Shown: piece after piece, positions 44,316 through 53,360 of the stretch
How the letters are laid out: each line of letters starts with the position of its first letter
Position numbering within the stretch: position 1 is the stretch's first letter
The notes under the pieces: generated by a model
The model's input: the letters and a program-made list of their open reading frames with translations, nothing else
Told to the model about the DNA's origin: nothing
Database searches by the model: none
Assembly (NCBI RefSeq): GCF_009696275.1
Contig: NZ_VUMI01000024.1
Coordinates: 1 to 64,000 of the forward strand
Source of the DNA: Eisenbergiella porci
Lineage (GTDB): Bacteria > Bacillota > Clostridia > Lachnospirales > Lachnospiraceae
Length of the DNA: 64,000 bases
Direction: 5' to 3'
Position numbers and translations under genes: made by a program

Positions 44316-46955
44316 GTGAATAAATACGGAGTAAATGAACTGAGAAAAATGTTCCTTGACTTCTTTGAAAGCAAAGGACATCTGGTGATGAAAAGCTTTT
44401 CCCTGGTGCCGCATAACGACAACAGCCTGCTGTTAATCAATTCAGGCATGGCGCCGCTCAAGCCTTATTTTACAGGACAGGAGATTCCGCCCCGCAAGAG
44501 GGTGACTACCTGCCAGAAGTGTATCCGTACCGGCGATATTGAGAATATCGGCAAGACGGACAGGCATGGAACCTTTTTTGAAATGCTGGGCAACTTCTCC
44601 TTCGGAGATTATTTCAAGCATGAAGCGATTGCCTGGTGCTGGGAGTTTCTGACCGAAGTGGTGGGACTGGAAGCGGACAGGCTTTATCCTTCCGTATATC
44701 TGGATGATGATGAAGCCTTTGATATCTGGAATAAGGAAATCGGAATTCCGGCGGAGCGCATCTTCCGTTTCGGCAAGGAGGACAACTTCTGGGAACACGG
44801 CTCAGGTCCCTGCGGTCCCTGCTCCGAGGTTTACTACGACCGCGGCGAGAAGTACGGCTGCGGAAAGCCCGGCTGTACCGTAGGCTGCGAATGCGACCGC
44901 TATATTGAAGTATGGAACAATGTATTTACCCAATTTGACAACGACGGACACGGAAACTATACGGATCTGTCTCAGAAGAACATAGATACCGGCATGGGAC
45001 TGGAACGTCTGGCTGCCGTTGTGCAGGATGTGGAGTCTATTTTTGATGTGGATACCATCCAGGCGCTGCGCAACCGCGTATGCGAGCTGGCGGGAAAGAC
45101 ATACAAAGAAAAGCATGAATGGGACGTATCCATCCGTATTGTAACGGATCATATCCGTTCCGCCACCTTTATGATTTCAGACGGCATCATGCCCTCCAAT
45201 GAAGGAAGGGGCTATGTGCTGCGCCGTATCATCCGCCGCGCGGCCCGTCATGGAAGGCTTCTGGGAATCGAAGGAGATTTCCTGGCTAATTTGAGCAGCA
45301 CGGTAATTGAAGGAAGCAAAGACGGTTATCCGGAGCTGGAAGAGAAAAAGGACTTTATTTTCAACGTCCTGACACAGGAAGAAAGCAAATTCAACAAAAC
45401 CATTGACCAGGGTCTGAATATTCTGGCCGAGATGGAAGAGAATATGGAGAAGGAAGGCAGGACGCAGCTTTCGGGCGAAGATGCTTTCCGGCTTTATGAT
45501 ACCTATGGCTTCCCTCTGGATCTCACCATGGAAATCCTGGAGGAGAAAAACCTCACCATTGATGAGGAGGGCTTCCAGGCTGCCATGAAGGAGCAGAAGG
45601 AAAAAGCCCGCAAGGCCAGGAAGGTAACCAACTATATGGGCGCGGACGTTACGGTTTATGAGTCCATCGATCCTGCTATCACCTCTGAATTCGTAGGCTA
45701 TGACAAGCTGTCATGGGAATCTGGCGTAACGGCAATGACTACGGAGGAAGCTGTTGTGGATGCCCTTACCGATGGGGAGTCCGGCACGATTATCGTGGCG
45801 CAGACACCCTTCTACGGAACCATGGGCGGACAGTGCGGTGATACCGGCGTAATCCGCTGCGGCGACGGTGAATTTGTGGTACAGGATACCATTCATCTGG
45901 CAGGCGGCAAAATCGGCCATATCGGAAGAATGACCAGTGGAATGATCAAGCTGGGTGATAAAGTGGAGCTTTCCGTGAATCCTGCAGGAAGAGCAGATAC
46001 CTGCAAGAACCACAGCGCAACCCACCTTCTTCAGAAAGCCCTGCGCACTGTGCTCGGTTCCCATGTGGAACAGGCCGGTTCCTATGTGGATGCCCACAGG
46101 CTGCGTTTTGACTTCAGCCATTTTTCCGCCATGACCCCGGAGGAGCTGGCAAAGGTTGAGCAGATTGTAAATGATGAAATCAATGCGCATCTTCCCGTCA
46201 GGACTTCAGTCATGACGCTGGAGGATGCGAAGAAAACAGGCGCGATGGCGCTGTTTGGCGAGAAATACGGCGACAGTGTGCGCGTGGTGCAGATGGGAGA
46301 TTTCTCCACAGAGCTGTGCGGCGGCACCCATGTGGCCAATACCGGCGATATTGCCGTGTTCAAGATCCTTTCGGAAAGCGGTGTGGCGGCAGGCGTGAGA
46401 AGAATTGAGGCGCTTACCGGCCCCGGCGTATTCGCTTACTATAAAGAACTGGAAGACAGGCTTTCAGAGGCCGCGAAGATTGTGAAGGCGACTCCTGCCA
46501 ATCTTGCGGAGAAGCTTACGCACCTTATGGCTGAGGTGAAGCAGCTTTCCAGTGAAAACGAATCCTTAAAGAGCAAGGCTGCCAGGGAATCCCTGGGCAA
46601 TGTCATGGATCAGGTGAAGGAGATCAAGGGTGTGAAGCTGCTGGCTGCCAAGGCGGACGGCGCTGACATGAACGGCCTCCGTGATCTGGGAGACCAGCTC
46701 AAGGAGAAGCTGGGCGAGGGCGTTGTTGTCCTGGCTTCTGAAAAAGATGGAAAGGTGAACCTGGTGGCGATGGCAACGGACAGCGCTATGGCACAGGGAG
46801 CCCATGCCGGCAATCTGATCAAGGGAATCGCGGCACTGGTAGGCGGAGGAGGCGGCGGACGCCCGAACATGGCACAGGCCGGAGGAAAGAATCCCGCAGG
46901 AATCCCCCAGGCGATTGCCGAAGTGGAGAAGGTTCTGGAAGGACAGCTTAAGTAA
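44316..46955 (+). CDS. alaS: Alanyl-tRNA synthetase
   Basis: 879 aa from the GTG at 44316 (MNKYGVNELRKMFLDFF), with GGAGG 8 nt upstream; an ORF start at 44250 adds unlikely residues. Class II synthetase: MAPLKPYFTGQ, RVTTCQKCIRTGDIENIGKT, ATP-binding GDYFKHEAI and GMGLERLAAV motifs. The editing domain has NHSATHLLQKALR and the zinc-binding CGGTH. A C-terminal C-Ala domain with the Gly-rich VGGGGGGRPNMAQAGG ends the protein. Charges tRNA-Ala and edits Ser/Gly errors. Confidence 0.97.
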   Translation: MNKYGVNELRKMFLDFFESKGHLVMKSFSLVPHNDNSLLLINSGMAPLKPYFTGQEIPPRKRVTTCQKCIRTGDIENIGKTDRHGTFFEMLGNFSFGDYFKHEAIAWCWEFLTEVVGLEADRLYPSVYLDDDEAFDIWNKEIGIPAERIFRFGKEDNFWEHGSGPCGPCSEVYYDRGEKYGCGKPGCTVGCECDRYIEVWNNVFTQFDNDGHGNYTDLSQKNIDTGMGLERLAAVVQDVESIFDVDTIQALRNRVCELAGKTYKEKHEWDVSIRIVTDHIRSATFMISDGIMPSNEGRGYVLRRIIRRAARHGRLLGIEGDFLANLSSTVIEGSKDGYPELEEKKDFIFNVLTQEESKFNKTIDQGLNILAEMEENMEKEGRTQLSGEDAFRLYDTYGFPLDLTMEILEEKNLTIDEEGFQAAMKEQKEKARKARKVTNYMGADVTVYESIDPAITSEFVGYDKLSWESGVTAMTTEEAVVDALTDGESGTIIVAQTPFYGTMGGQCGDTGVIRCGDGEFVVQDTIHLAGGKIGHIGRMTSGMIKLGDKVELSVNPAGRADTCKNHSATHLLQKALRTVLGSHVEQAGSYVDAHRLRFDFSHFSAMTPEELAKVEQIVNDEINAHLPVRTSVMTLEDAKKTGAMALFGEKYGDSVRVVQMGDFSTELCGGTHVANTGDIAVFKILSESGVAAGVRRIEALTGPGVFAYYKELEDRLSEAAKIVKATPANLAEKLTHLMAEVKQLSSENESLKSKAARESLGNVMDQVKEIKGVKLLAAKADGADMNGLRDLGDQLKEKLGEGVVVLASEKDGKVNLVAMATDSAMAQGAHAGNLIKGIAALVGGGGGGRPNMAQAGGKNPAGIPQAIAEVEKVLEGQLK

Positions 46956-47059
46956 CTTGTTAACAGCACGGAAATTTGGAAAAAGTGACCAAAAACTGAT
47001 GAAAAGAGGACTTTCAATGCACTTTTTCTTAAAATATACTTAAATTGCAAAAAAAATGG

Positions 47060-47087
47060 TTGACGTACCTGCAATTTTTGGTATAAT
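47060..47087 (+). promoter_or_regulatory. rpsU promoter
   Basis: TTGACG (47060-47065), 16-bp spacer, TATAAT (47082-47087) after TTGG. About 75 nt upstream of the rpsU ATG. Confidence 0.75.
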
Positions 47088-47166
47088 GTTTCTTGTGCAT
47101 TGGTATGCATAAAAAACCCAATCAGTCGTGAACTTGAAGGGACTGAAGGGAGGTCAGGTGTGAGCT

Positions 47167-47343
47167 ATGTCAAACATTATCGTAAAAGAAAATGAGACTT
47201 TGGACAGCGCTTTACGTCGTTTTAAAAGAAGCTGCGCAAAAGCCGGGATCCAGCAGGAAATCCGCAAGAGAGAGCATTACGAGAAGCCCAGCGTAAGACG
47301 TAAGAAGAAATCCGAAGCGGCTAGAAAACGTAAATATAACTAA
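47167..47343 (+). CDS. rpsU: 30S ribosomal protein S21
   Basis: 58 aa small ribosomal protein: [20 protein letters not shown] at the start, then a Lys/Arg-rich tail ([20 protein letters not shown]) that binds 16S rRNA near the anti-Shine-Dalgarno. The length is standard for Firmicutes. GGGAGG lies about 14 nt before the ATG, a rather long spacing. It has its own promoter and a terminator, and lies after alaS. Confidence 0.97.
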   Translation: MSNIIVKENETLDSALRRFKRSCAKAGIQQEIRKREHYEKPSVRRKKKSEAARKRKYN

Positions 47344-47351
47344 GCAAACGG

Positions 47352-47387
47352 AAGTCCTTGGCATTTACTACCAAGGACTTGTGTTTT
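47352..47387 (+). terminator. Terminator after rpsU
   Basis: AAGTCCTTGG (47352-47361) pairs perfectly with CCAAGGACTT (47371-47380); four T residues follow after GTG. Confidence 0.75.
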
Positions 47388-47501
47388 ATCCGGCTGGAAA
47401 TTTCTGCCAGGAAGATGTGACTGACGCTGCTTTGTACGGAAGCTGCATTCAGGACATCCTGTGCATTGAACTGAAGGCCGGAGATCAGAGGGGAAAGAAA
47501 T

Positions 47502-48095
47502 ATGTGGATAGGTGGAATACTGGGAAATGATGTTTATCATCTGCTCGCGGCGTTCTGTATTTACAGTATTTTGGGCTGGTTTGTGGAATCTGTCTACATG
47601 TCGTTCTGTAACCGCAGGCTGACAAACAGAGGATTTGCAAAAGGTCCATTTTGCCCTATTTATGGGATCGGAGCGCTTGCAGGTTATTTTTTACTGCGCC
47701 CTTTTGCCGGGAATCCGGTAATGCTGTACCTGGCGGGAGCCTTTACGGCGACTGTCTTTGAGTACATGGTAGGGCGTCTGATGCTTCGCCTTTTCGGTGA
47801 GGTATGGTGGGACTACAGGGAGAAGCCCTTTAACTATCAGGGAATTATCTGCCTGGAAAGTACAATAGCATGGGGATTTTATGCGGTAATCATAATCGGT
47901 TATCTCCATCAGGCTGTGATGAATGTTGCCTCATGGTATACATACGGCCCCGGATTGTGGGTGCTGAAAGCGATTATTTTTATTTTTACAATTGACTTTT
48001 TACATCAGCTGCTTGCTGCGCTGCACTTCAATGTGACGGATCAGAGGGACAGGCTGGTGGAAAAATATCAGGAATTCAAAGCCAGATGGTATTAA
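47502..48095 (+). CDS. PF06541-type membrane protein (putative ABC transporter permease)
   Basis: 197 aa with about five membrane helices. The pattern FCIYSILGWFVESVYMSFCNRR-type N-terminus followed by RGFAKGPFCPIYGIGAL and YMVGRLMLRLFGEVWWDY is characteristic of PF06541 (putative ABC-transporter type IV). This family is common in Lachnospiraceae, but its function is not established. No ATPase partner is adjacent. A terminator follows within 10 bp of the stop. Confidence 0.88.
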   Translation: MWIGGILGNDVYHLLAAFCIYSILGWFVESVYMSFCNRRLTNRGFAKGPFCPIYGIGALAGYFLLRPFAGNPVMLYLAGAFTATVFEYMVGRLMLRLFGEVWWDYREKPFNYQGIICLESTIAWGFYAVIIIGYLHQAVMNVASWYTYGPGLWVLKAIIFIFTIDFLHQLLAALHFNVTDQRDRLVEKYQEFKARWY

Positions 48096-48104
48096 CTCTG
48101 ACGT

Positions 48105-48136
48105 AAAAGGCGGGGACCTTCAGGCCCCCGTCTTTT
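48105..48136 (+). terminator. Terminator after the PF06541 gene
   Basis: AAAAG-G-CGGGG (48105-48115) pairs with CCCCG-T-CTTTT (48126-48136), including one G-U pair, with an A/T flank on both sides. Confidence 0.8.
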
Positions 48137-48175
48137 ATTATTCATCGGGACACAAAAGCAGGAGGAAAGCTACAT

Positions 48176-49432
48176 ATGAACTGGAAGAAAAGAATTGTCA
48201 GTCTGGCGCTGGCTGCGGTAATCGGACTGAGCACGTTCCTTGCGTCCGGCGTGGAAGCGGAAGCGGCCGGAGCCATAGCAAAGGGAATAGACGTTTCCAA
48301 ATATCAGGGCGCCATTAACTGGAGCGCAGTGGCAGCGGAGGGATACAGCTTTGCATTTATTAAGGTAGGCAGCGCCAAGAGCGGCCTGGATCCTTATTTT
48401 GCCGCCAACATGGTGGGAGCCAATGCGGCGGGGCTTAAGACGGGAGTTTATCTTTATTCTTATGCCACGACAGTTGAGGCAGCCATGGCGGAGGCCCAGT
48501 TCACACTGGCTGCCATCGCGCCCTTTACGGTAAGCATGCCCGTGGTTTTTGATCTTGAGGATGCGGTGCATAAAACGATGACTCCTGAGCAGCTGCAGGC
48601 GCTTACGGTGGTTTTCTGTTCCATTATACAGAGTGCAGGCTACCAGCCCATGGTGTACTCCAGCAAGAACTGGCTGACACAGAGAGTTGGGCCAATCCCT
48701 TTTGACGTATGGGTGGCGCAGTATGCAGAGGCCTGTGAATATCCCAATCCGGCCTTCTGGCAGTTTTCCAACAGCGGAACGGTGAGCGGCATTGATGGAC
48801 GTGTGGATTTGAATTTCCAGTTCAAGGATTATTCCAATATCATCATCCCTTACGGCTTTACCACAAGGGGCGGTAATACTTATTTTTACAATAATTACCG
48901 TATGCAGTACGGTTGGGTGGACTATGAAGGAAAACGTTATTTCATGAATGCGGACGGAACCCTTTACACCAATGGCTGGCTGACGGACGGCGTAAATACC
49001 TTCTATATGGACACGAAGGACGGCCATATGCTCCATGATCTGGTGAATATCCAGGGAAAGAATTACTATTTCGACGTAAACGGCTTCATGCAGAAGGGAT
49101 TTGTAAACATCGGCGGCCTGACCTATCTGTTCGGTGCGGACGGTTCCATGCAGTACGGCTGGTTTACCGATGAGAAGGGCGTACGCTACTTCCAGGAGGA
49201 CGGCAGCATGGCGATGAACAAGACGCTGGTGCTGGACGGCAAGACCTATATATTCGATGCAACAGGCTACGGCCAGGAAGTGGTGGCGCCGGATATCGAT
49301 CTGACCGGCGTGGATCCTTCCACCTGGGTGCTTGACCCGGCGACAGGGAACATGATTGACACCGCAACGGGGCTTCCTGTGGATCCCGCAATCGCCGCGG
49401 CGGTAATCGCCCAGGCACAGGCGGCGCAGTAA
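48176..49432 (+). CDS. Secreted GH25 lysozyme with cell-wall-binding repeats
   Basis: 418 aa. A signal peptide (residues about 1-31, ending VEAEAA) is followed by a GH25 muramidase domain (about 35-225): GIDVSKYQGAINW, AFIKVGS, VFDLED with the catalytic acids, and WQFSNSG. Four or five choline/cell-wall-binding-like repeats rich in Gly, Tyr and Trp follow (about 235-375; e.g. YGWVDYEGKRYFMNADGT), then a Pro/Ala/Asp tail. It cleaves peptidoglycan glycan chains. Repeats of this kind bind wall polymers in related organisms. AGGAGG precedes the ATG. Confidence 0.93.
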   Translation: MNWKKRIVSLALAAVIGLSTFLASGVEAEAAGAIAKGIDVSKYQGAINWSAVAAEGYSFAFIKVGSAKSGLDPYFAANMVGANAAGLKTGVYLYSYATTVEAAMAEAQFTLAAIAPFTVSMPVVFDLEDAVHKTMTPEQLQALTVVFCSIIQSAGYQPMVYSSKNWLTQRVGPIPFDVWVAQYAEACEYPNPAFWQFSNSGTVSGIDGRVDLNFQFKDYSNIIIPYGFTTRGGNTYFYNNYRMQYGWVDYEGKRYFMNADGTLYTNGWLTDGVNTFYMDTKDGHMLHDLVNIQGKNYYFDVNGFMQKGFVNIGGLTYLFGADGSMQYGWFTDEKGVRYFQEDGSMAMNKTLVLDGKTYIFDATGYGQEVVAPDIDLTGVDPSTWVLDPATGNMIDTATGLPVDPAIAAAVIAQAQAAQ

Positions 49433-49492
49433 CCGGACGAAATATAAAAGGTGTAAGAAGCGCGGCACAGAAATTCAGGTGCCCGAAAGGAA

Positions 49493-49540
49493 CCGCGGAT
49501 CTGCCAGAGTGGTAAAGCTCCGGCGGAACCGCGGATTTTT
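49493..49540 (+). terminator. Terminator after the lysozyme gene
   Basis: CCGCGG (49493-49498) pairs with CCGCGG (49529-49534), with inner CTGCC/GGCGG and AG/CT pairs, then five T residues. Confidence 0.75.
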
Positions 49541-49634
49541 CTTTTTATTTTCAGGGACAGGCACGCCGAAGGAATAATCCCCCCAGGTCTACATAAAATG
49601 TGTTATAGAACTTATGTAGAGGGGAGTTTCCCTT

Positions 49635-50825
49635 ATGAATTGTGTGTATCGAAAGGTGACGGCGAGAAAAATCATTTCTCTCATGCTGGTCATATGTCTG
49701 ATATGGATGCCGGGGATAAAGGCGTATGCGGAGGAAAGCGCTCCGGTTACCATTGCAGCGCCCTCTGCCATTCTGCTGGAGGCATCCACCGGAACTGTGA
49801 TCTATGAACAGAATGCGGACGCTGCCTGTTCTCCGGCCAGCATTACCAAAATCATGACGCTGCTGCTGATTTTTGAAGCGCTGGAAAGAGGGGACATCAA
49901 GCTGGAGGATGAAGTGATGACCAGCGCCCATGCGCAGTCCATGGGCGGCTCCCAGGTTTTTCTGGAGGAAGGGGAAATGCAGACGGTGGACACCATGATC
50001 AAATGTATTGCGGTGGCCAGCGGAAATGATGCGGCAGTGGCTATGGCGGAGTTCATTGCGGGCAGTGAAGAAGAATTTGTCTCCAGGATGAATGAAAAAG
50101 CGCAGGCGCTGGGGATGAACGGCACTCATTTTGAGGATTGCTGCGGCCTGACGGATTCGGATAATCACTATACCACGGCCCGGGATGTGGCGGCCATGTC
50201 AAGGGAACTGATTACAAGGCATCCGGATGTTTTTAATTACACCATGATCTGGATGGAGGATATCACCCACAATACGGCAAGGGGCAGCTCCACCTTTACC
50301 CTTTCCAGCACCAATAAGCTGCTGAAGCAGTACCAGTGGACCACGGGCCTGAAAACCGGTTCCACCAGCAAGGCGAAGTATTGCCTGTCCGCCACGGCCA
50401 GGAAGGATGATATTGATCTGATAGCCGTGGTAATGACAGCGCCGGATTATAAGGTGCGTTTCAGCGATGCGGCCACCCTGCTTAACTATGGCTACAGTGT
50501 GAGCGCCCTGTATAAGGATGCCAACCAGGATGCGCTGCCCAGGCTTCTCATTGACGGCGGCGTCCAGGATGATGCGGGCCTGTCCTATCAGCAGGGCTTT
50601 TCCTATCTGGACGTGAAGGGAAATGATTTGAGCACTATAGAAAAGGTGATACATCTTCCGGAGAGCGCACAGGCGCCGGTAAAGGCGGGAGATAAGGCGG
50701 GAGAAGCGGTCTACAGGCTGAATGGAGAGACGATCGGCACCGTGCCCATCCTGTTTTCCGAGAATGTGGAGAAAGCCGTTTACCGGGATTATGTTTTGAA
50801 AGTTCTGTCATATTTTCTTTTATAA
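49635..50825 (+). CDS. D-alanyl-D-alanine carboxypeptidase (DacF-like)
   Basis: 396 aa, secreted. A signal peptide (about 1-32) ends near AYAEES. Serine penicillin-binding-protein motifs: SITK, SGN, and KTG (in GLKTGSTSKA). The C-terminal about 110 residues are the beta-rich PBP5-like domain. It removes the terminal D-Ala of peptidoglycan stem peptides and so limits cross-linking. In Firmicutes DacF belongs to the sporulation set; here a phosphoesterase and scpA-scpB follow. A second D,D-carboxypeptidase gene lies at 54952. Confidence 0.93.
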   Translation: MNCVYRKVTARKIISLMLVICLIWMPGIKAYAEESAPVTIAAPSAILLEASTGTVIYEQNADAACSPASITKIMTLLLIFEALERGDIKLEDEVMTSAHAQSMGGSQVFLEEGEMQTVDTMIKCIAVASGNDAAVAMAEFIAGSEEEFVSRMNEKAQALGMNGTHFEDCCGLTDSDNHYTTARDVAAMSRELITRHPDVFNYTMIWMEDITHNTARGSSTFTLSSTNKLLKQYQWTTGLKTGSTSKAKYCLSATARKDDIDLIAVVMTAPDYKVRFSDAATLLNYGYSVSALYKDANQDALPRLLIDGGVQDDAGLSYQQGFSYLDVKGNDLSTIEKVIHLPESAQAPVKAGDKAGEAVYRLNGETIGTVPILFSENVEKAVYRDYVLKVLSYFLL

Positions 50826-50954
50826 TATTTAAAAATATGATATACTGCTGATAACTGTTCAGGATCCCCTTTTCGTGCAGGCGGCCGGAGCAGGGATGCC
50901 GTACAGCTGCTGCTTCTTATATATAAGAGGAGCTGAAGGCAAAGGAGTAAGCGA

Positions 50955-51818
50955 TTGATACAGATTTTATTGGGACTGATGGCTTTATGTGTTCTTTTTT
51001 TCCTTGTTGTTATTATACGGGATGTCCACCGTTTTGTAACCGTTGAATACCGCATCCCCTGCAGGGGACTGAAGAAGAGCTGCTGTTTCGTCATGCTCTC
51101 CGATCTGCATAACAAGCAGTTCGGGGAACATAACGGCAGGCTGCTTGAGGCGGTGGAGGAGTGCCGTCCCGACGGCGTCCTGATTGCGGGAGATATGCTG
51201 ACCTCACAGGTTTCCGGCTCCTTTGCGCCGGCGCTGGAGACGGTGAGCGCCCTGGCGGAGAAGTATCCGGTTTATTATGCCAACGGCAATCACGAATACC
51301 GTGTGAAAACGGATACGGAGAGGTACGAGGACCGGTATGAGCGGTATGCAAAGCAGCTGCGCCGGGCGGGAGTGGTGCTCCTGGAAAATGAGAGCGCTTT
51401 ACTGCCGGAAACGGGAATCCGGATTTTCGGCGTGGAAATCGATATGGATTATTATAAGAAGCTTCGCAAAAGTGTGATGAAGGTTTCTTACCTCAATTCG
51501 CTGTTGGGACGACCCTGCGCCGATGAATATAACATCCTGCTTGCCCACAATCCGGATTATTTCCAGGCCTATGCGGGCTGGGGAGCGGATCTGGTGCTTT
51601 CCGGGCATGTGCACGGCGGCATTATGCGGCTGCCGGTGCTGGGAGGCGTGCTTTCCCCGGCGCTGCGCCTGTTCCCCAGATATGACGGGGGCCTGTATGA
51701 GGAAGGAAAGAGTAAAATGGTACTGGGCAGGGGGCTGGGAACCCACACGCTGCCAATACGGGTATTTAACCCGGGAGAACTGATTGTGGTCCGCCTGGAG
51801 CCGGAAAGAGTGAACTGA
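50955..51818 (+). CDS. Metallophosphoesterase (YkuE-type, membrane-anchored)
   Basis: 287 aa from TTG 50955 with AAAGGAG 8 nt upstream. An N-terminal membrane helix (about residues 3-22) is followed by a calcineurin-like fold: LSDLHN (motif I, metal), AGDML, NGNHEYR, and GHVHGGIMRLP (motif V). Relatives act on cell-envelope phosphodiesters or nucleotides; the substrate is unknown. Its stop codon overlaps the scpA start, so the two are translationally coupled. Confidence 0.88.
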   Translation: MIQILLGLMALCVLFFLVVIIRDVHRFVTVEYRIPCRGLKKSCCFVMLSDLHNKQFGEHNGRLLEAVEECRPDGVLIAGDMLTSQVSGSFAPALETVSALAEKYPVYYANGNHEYRVKTDTERYEDRYERYAKQLRRAGVVLLENESALLPETGIRIFGVEIDMDYYKKLRKSVMKVSYLNSLLGRPCADEYNILLAHNPDYFQAYAGWGADLVLSGHVHGGIMRLPVLGGVLSPALRLFPRYDGGLYEEGKSKMVLGRGLGTHTLPIRVFNPGELIVVRLEPERVN

Positions 51819-52651
51819 TGGCGATCGAAGTCAAGCTGCAGGTATTCGAAGGCCCGCTGGACCTTCTGCTGCATTTAATAGAAAAGAATAAAGTGGATAT
51901 TTACGATATCCCCATTGCGGAAATCACGGAGCAGTACATGGAGTATATCCGTCAGATGGAAGAAGGGGATATGAATGTGATGAGTGAGTTTCTGCTGATG
52001 GCGGCCACGCTGCTGGATATCAAATGCAGGATGCTTCTTCCCCGGGAAGTGAATGAAGAGGGCGAGGAAGAGGACCCCAGGGCGGAGCTCGTTCAGAAGC
52101 TGCTGGAGTATAAGGCTTATAAATATATGTCCTATGAGCTTCGGGACATGCAGGTGGATGCCCTGAAGGTTTTCTATAAGCCTCCCACCATTCCTGAGGA
52201 GGTGCTGAAGTTCAGGGAGCCGGTCAATTATGATGAGCTGCTTGCGGATCTGACGCTGACCCGATTGAATGAAATTTTCAGAAACTGCCTGAAACGGCAG
52301 GAGGACAAGGTGGATCCTGTCCGCAGCCATTTCGGAAGGATAGAAAAGGATGAGGTCAACATTGACGCCAAGGCAAATTATGTGGCCGGTTACATAAGAA
52401 GCCATAAGCGGATGAATTTCAGGGAGCTACTGGAGAAACAGAAAAGCAGGATGGATGTCATCGTCACATTTCTGGTGGTGCTGGAGCTGATGAAGACGGG
52501 AGTTGTTTCCGTAGAGCAGGAATCCATTGAGGATGATATTATCATTACCGCCCGGGAAATCCCGGAGGACGGGCTGGAATTCCATGGCCTGACCTCGCTG
52601 GGGGACGCTGTGGGGGAGAATGAAGACATTGACAGGGAGGAAAATCAGTAA
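51818..52651 (+). CDS. scpA: Segregation and condensation protein A
   Basis: 277 aa kleisin. LQVFEGPLDLLLHLIEKNKVDIYDIPI (residues about 6-32) is the highly conserved N-terminal SMC-binding helix region. Acidic middle part and a C-terminal winged helix (DVIVTFLVVLELMKTGVVSVEQ) are typical. With ScpB and SMC it forms the condensin complex that organises the chromosome. It overlaps the genes on both sides by 1 nt. Confidence 0.95.
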   Translation: MAIEVKLQVFEGPLDLLLHLIEKNKVDIYDIPIAEITEQYMEYIRQMEEGDMNVMSEFLLMAATLLDIKCRMLLPREVNEEGEEEDPRAELVQKLLEYKAYKYMSYELRDMQVDALKVFYKPPTIPEEVLKFREPVNYDELLADLTLTRLNEIFRNCLKRQEDKVDPVRSHFGRIEKDEVNIDAKANYVAGYIRSHKRMNFRELLEKQKSRMDVIVTFLVVLELMKTGVVSVEQESIEDDIIITAREIPEDGLEFHGLTSLGDAVGENEDIDREENQ

Positions 52652-53220
52652 TGGAGCGCAGACAGCAGGAGGCGGCCATTGAAGCGGTTCTTTTCGCCAT
52701 GGGGGAATCCGTGGAAATAGACAAGCTGGCTGAGGTGATAGAGGAAGAGGAAGAGACGGCCAGGCAGATCATTGCCGAAATGAAGGATAAATGGGAGAAG
52801 GAAGGCAGAGGGGTTTCCATTGTGGGATTTGAAAATGCCTACCAGATGTGTACCAGAGGGGATATGTATGAATATCTGCTCAAGGTGGCCAAAACCCCGA
52901 AAAAATATGTCCTGACGGAAACCCTTCTGGAAACGCTCTCCATTATCGCCTATAAACAGCCGGTAACCAAGCTGGATATTGAAAGAATCCGCGGAGTCAA
53001 CTGCGATCACGCGGTGAACAGACTCATTGAATTTGATCTCGTGACGGAGCTTGGGAGAATGGACGCGCCGGGAAGGCCGCTTCTGTTTGGGACGACGGAA
53101 CAGTTTTTAAGAAGCTTCGGGGTAAAATCCCTGGAGGATCTGCCGGAGTTAAATGAACTGAAGCTGGAGGAATTTAAAGAGGAGGCCGAGGAAGAGGCCG
53201 AGCTTGCATTGAACATATAA
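52651..53220 (+). CDS. scpB: Segregation and condensation protein B
   Basis: 189 aa, two winged-helix domains: AIEAVLFAMGESVEIDKLAEVI (residues about 7-28) and TETLLETLSIIAYKQPVTKLDIERIRGVNCD near 90-120. GRMDAPGRPLLFGTTEQFLRSFGV is a family signature. The acidic tail is usual. ScpB dimers bind ScpA in the SMC condensin. Overlaps scpA by 1 nt. Confidence 0.96.
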   Translation: MERRQQEAAIEAVLFAMGESVEIDKLAEVIEEEEETARQIIAEMKDKWEKEGRGVSIVGFENAYQMCTRGDMYEYLLKVAKTPKKYVLTETLLETLSIIAYKQPVTKLDIERIRGVNCDHAVNRLIEFDLVTELGRMDAPGRPLLFGTTEQFLRSFGVKSLEDLPELNELKLEEFKEEAEEEAELALNI

Positions 53221-53360
53221 AAGGTTCCCGGGCCTGTGGGGAGACTGCTTTTCCTGGGGGAAGGCAGCTGCTGAGGGGCCATAGAACACGGAGATCCGCC
53301 GTAATACGGATGCCGCATATAAATCTGCCGCAAGGCGCCTGCGAAAAAGGAGGAGAAGGT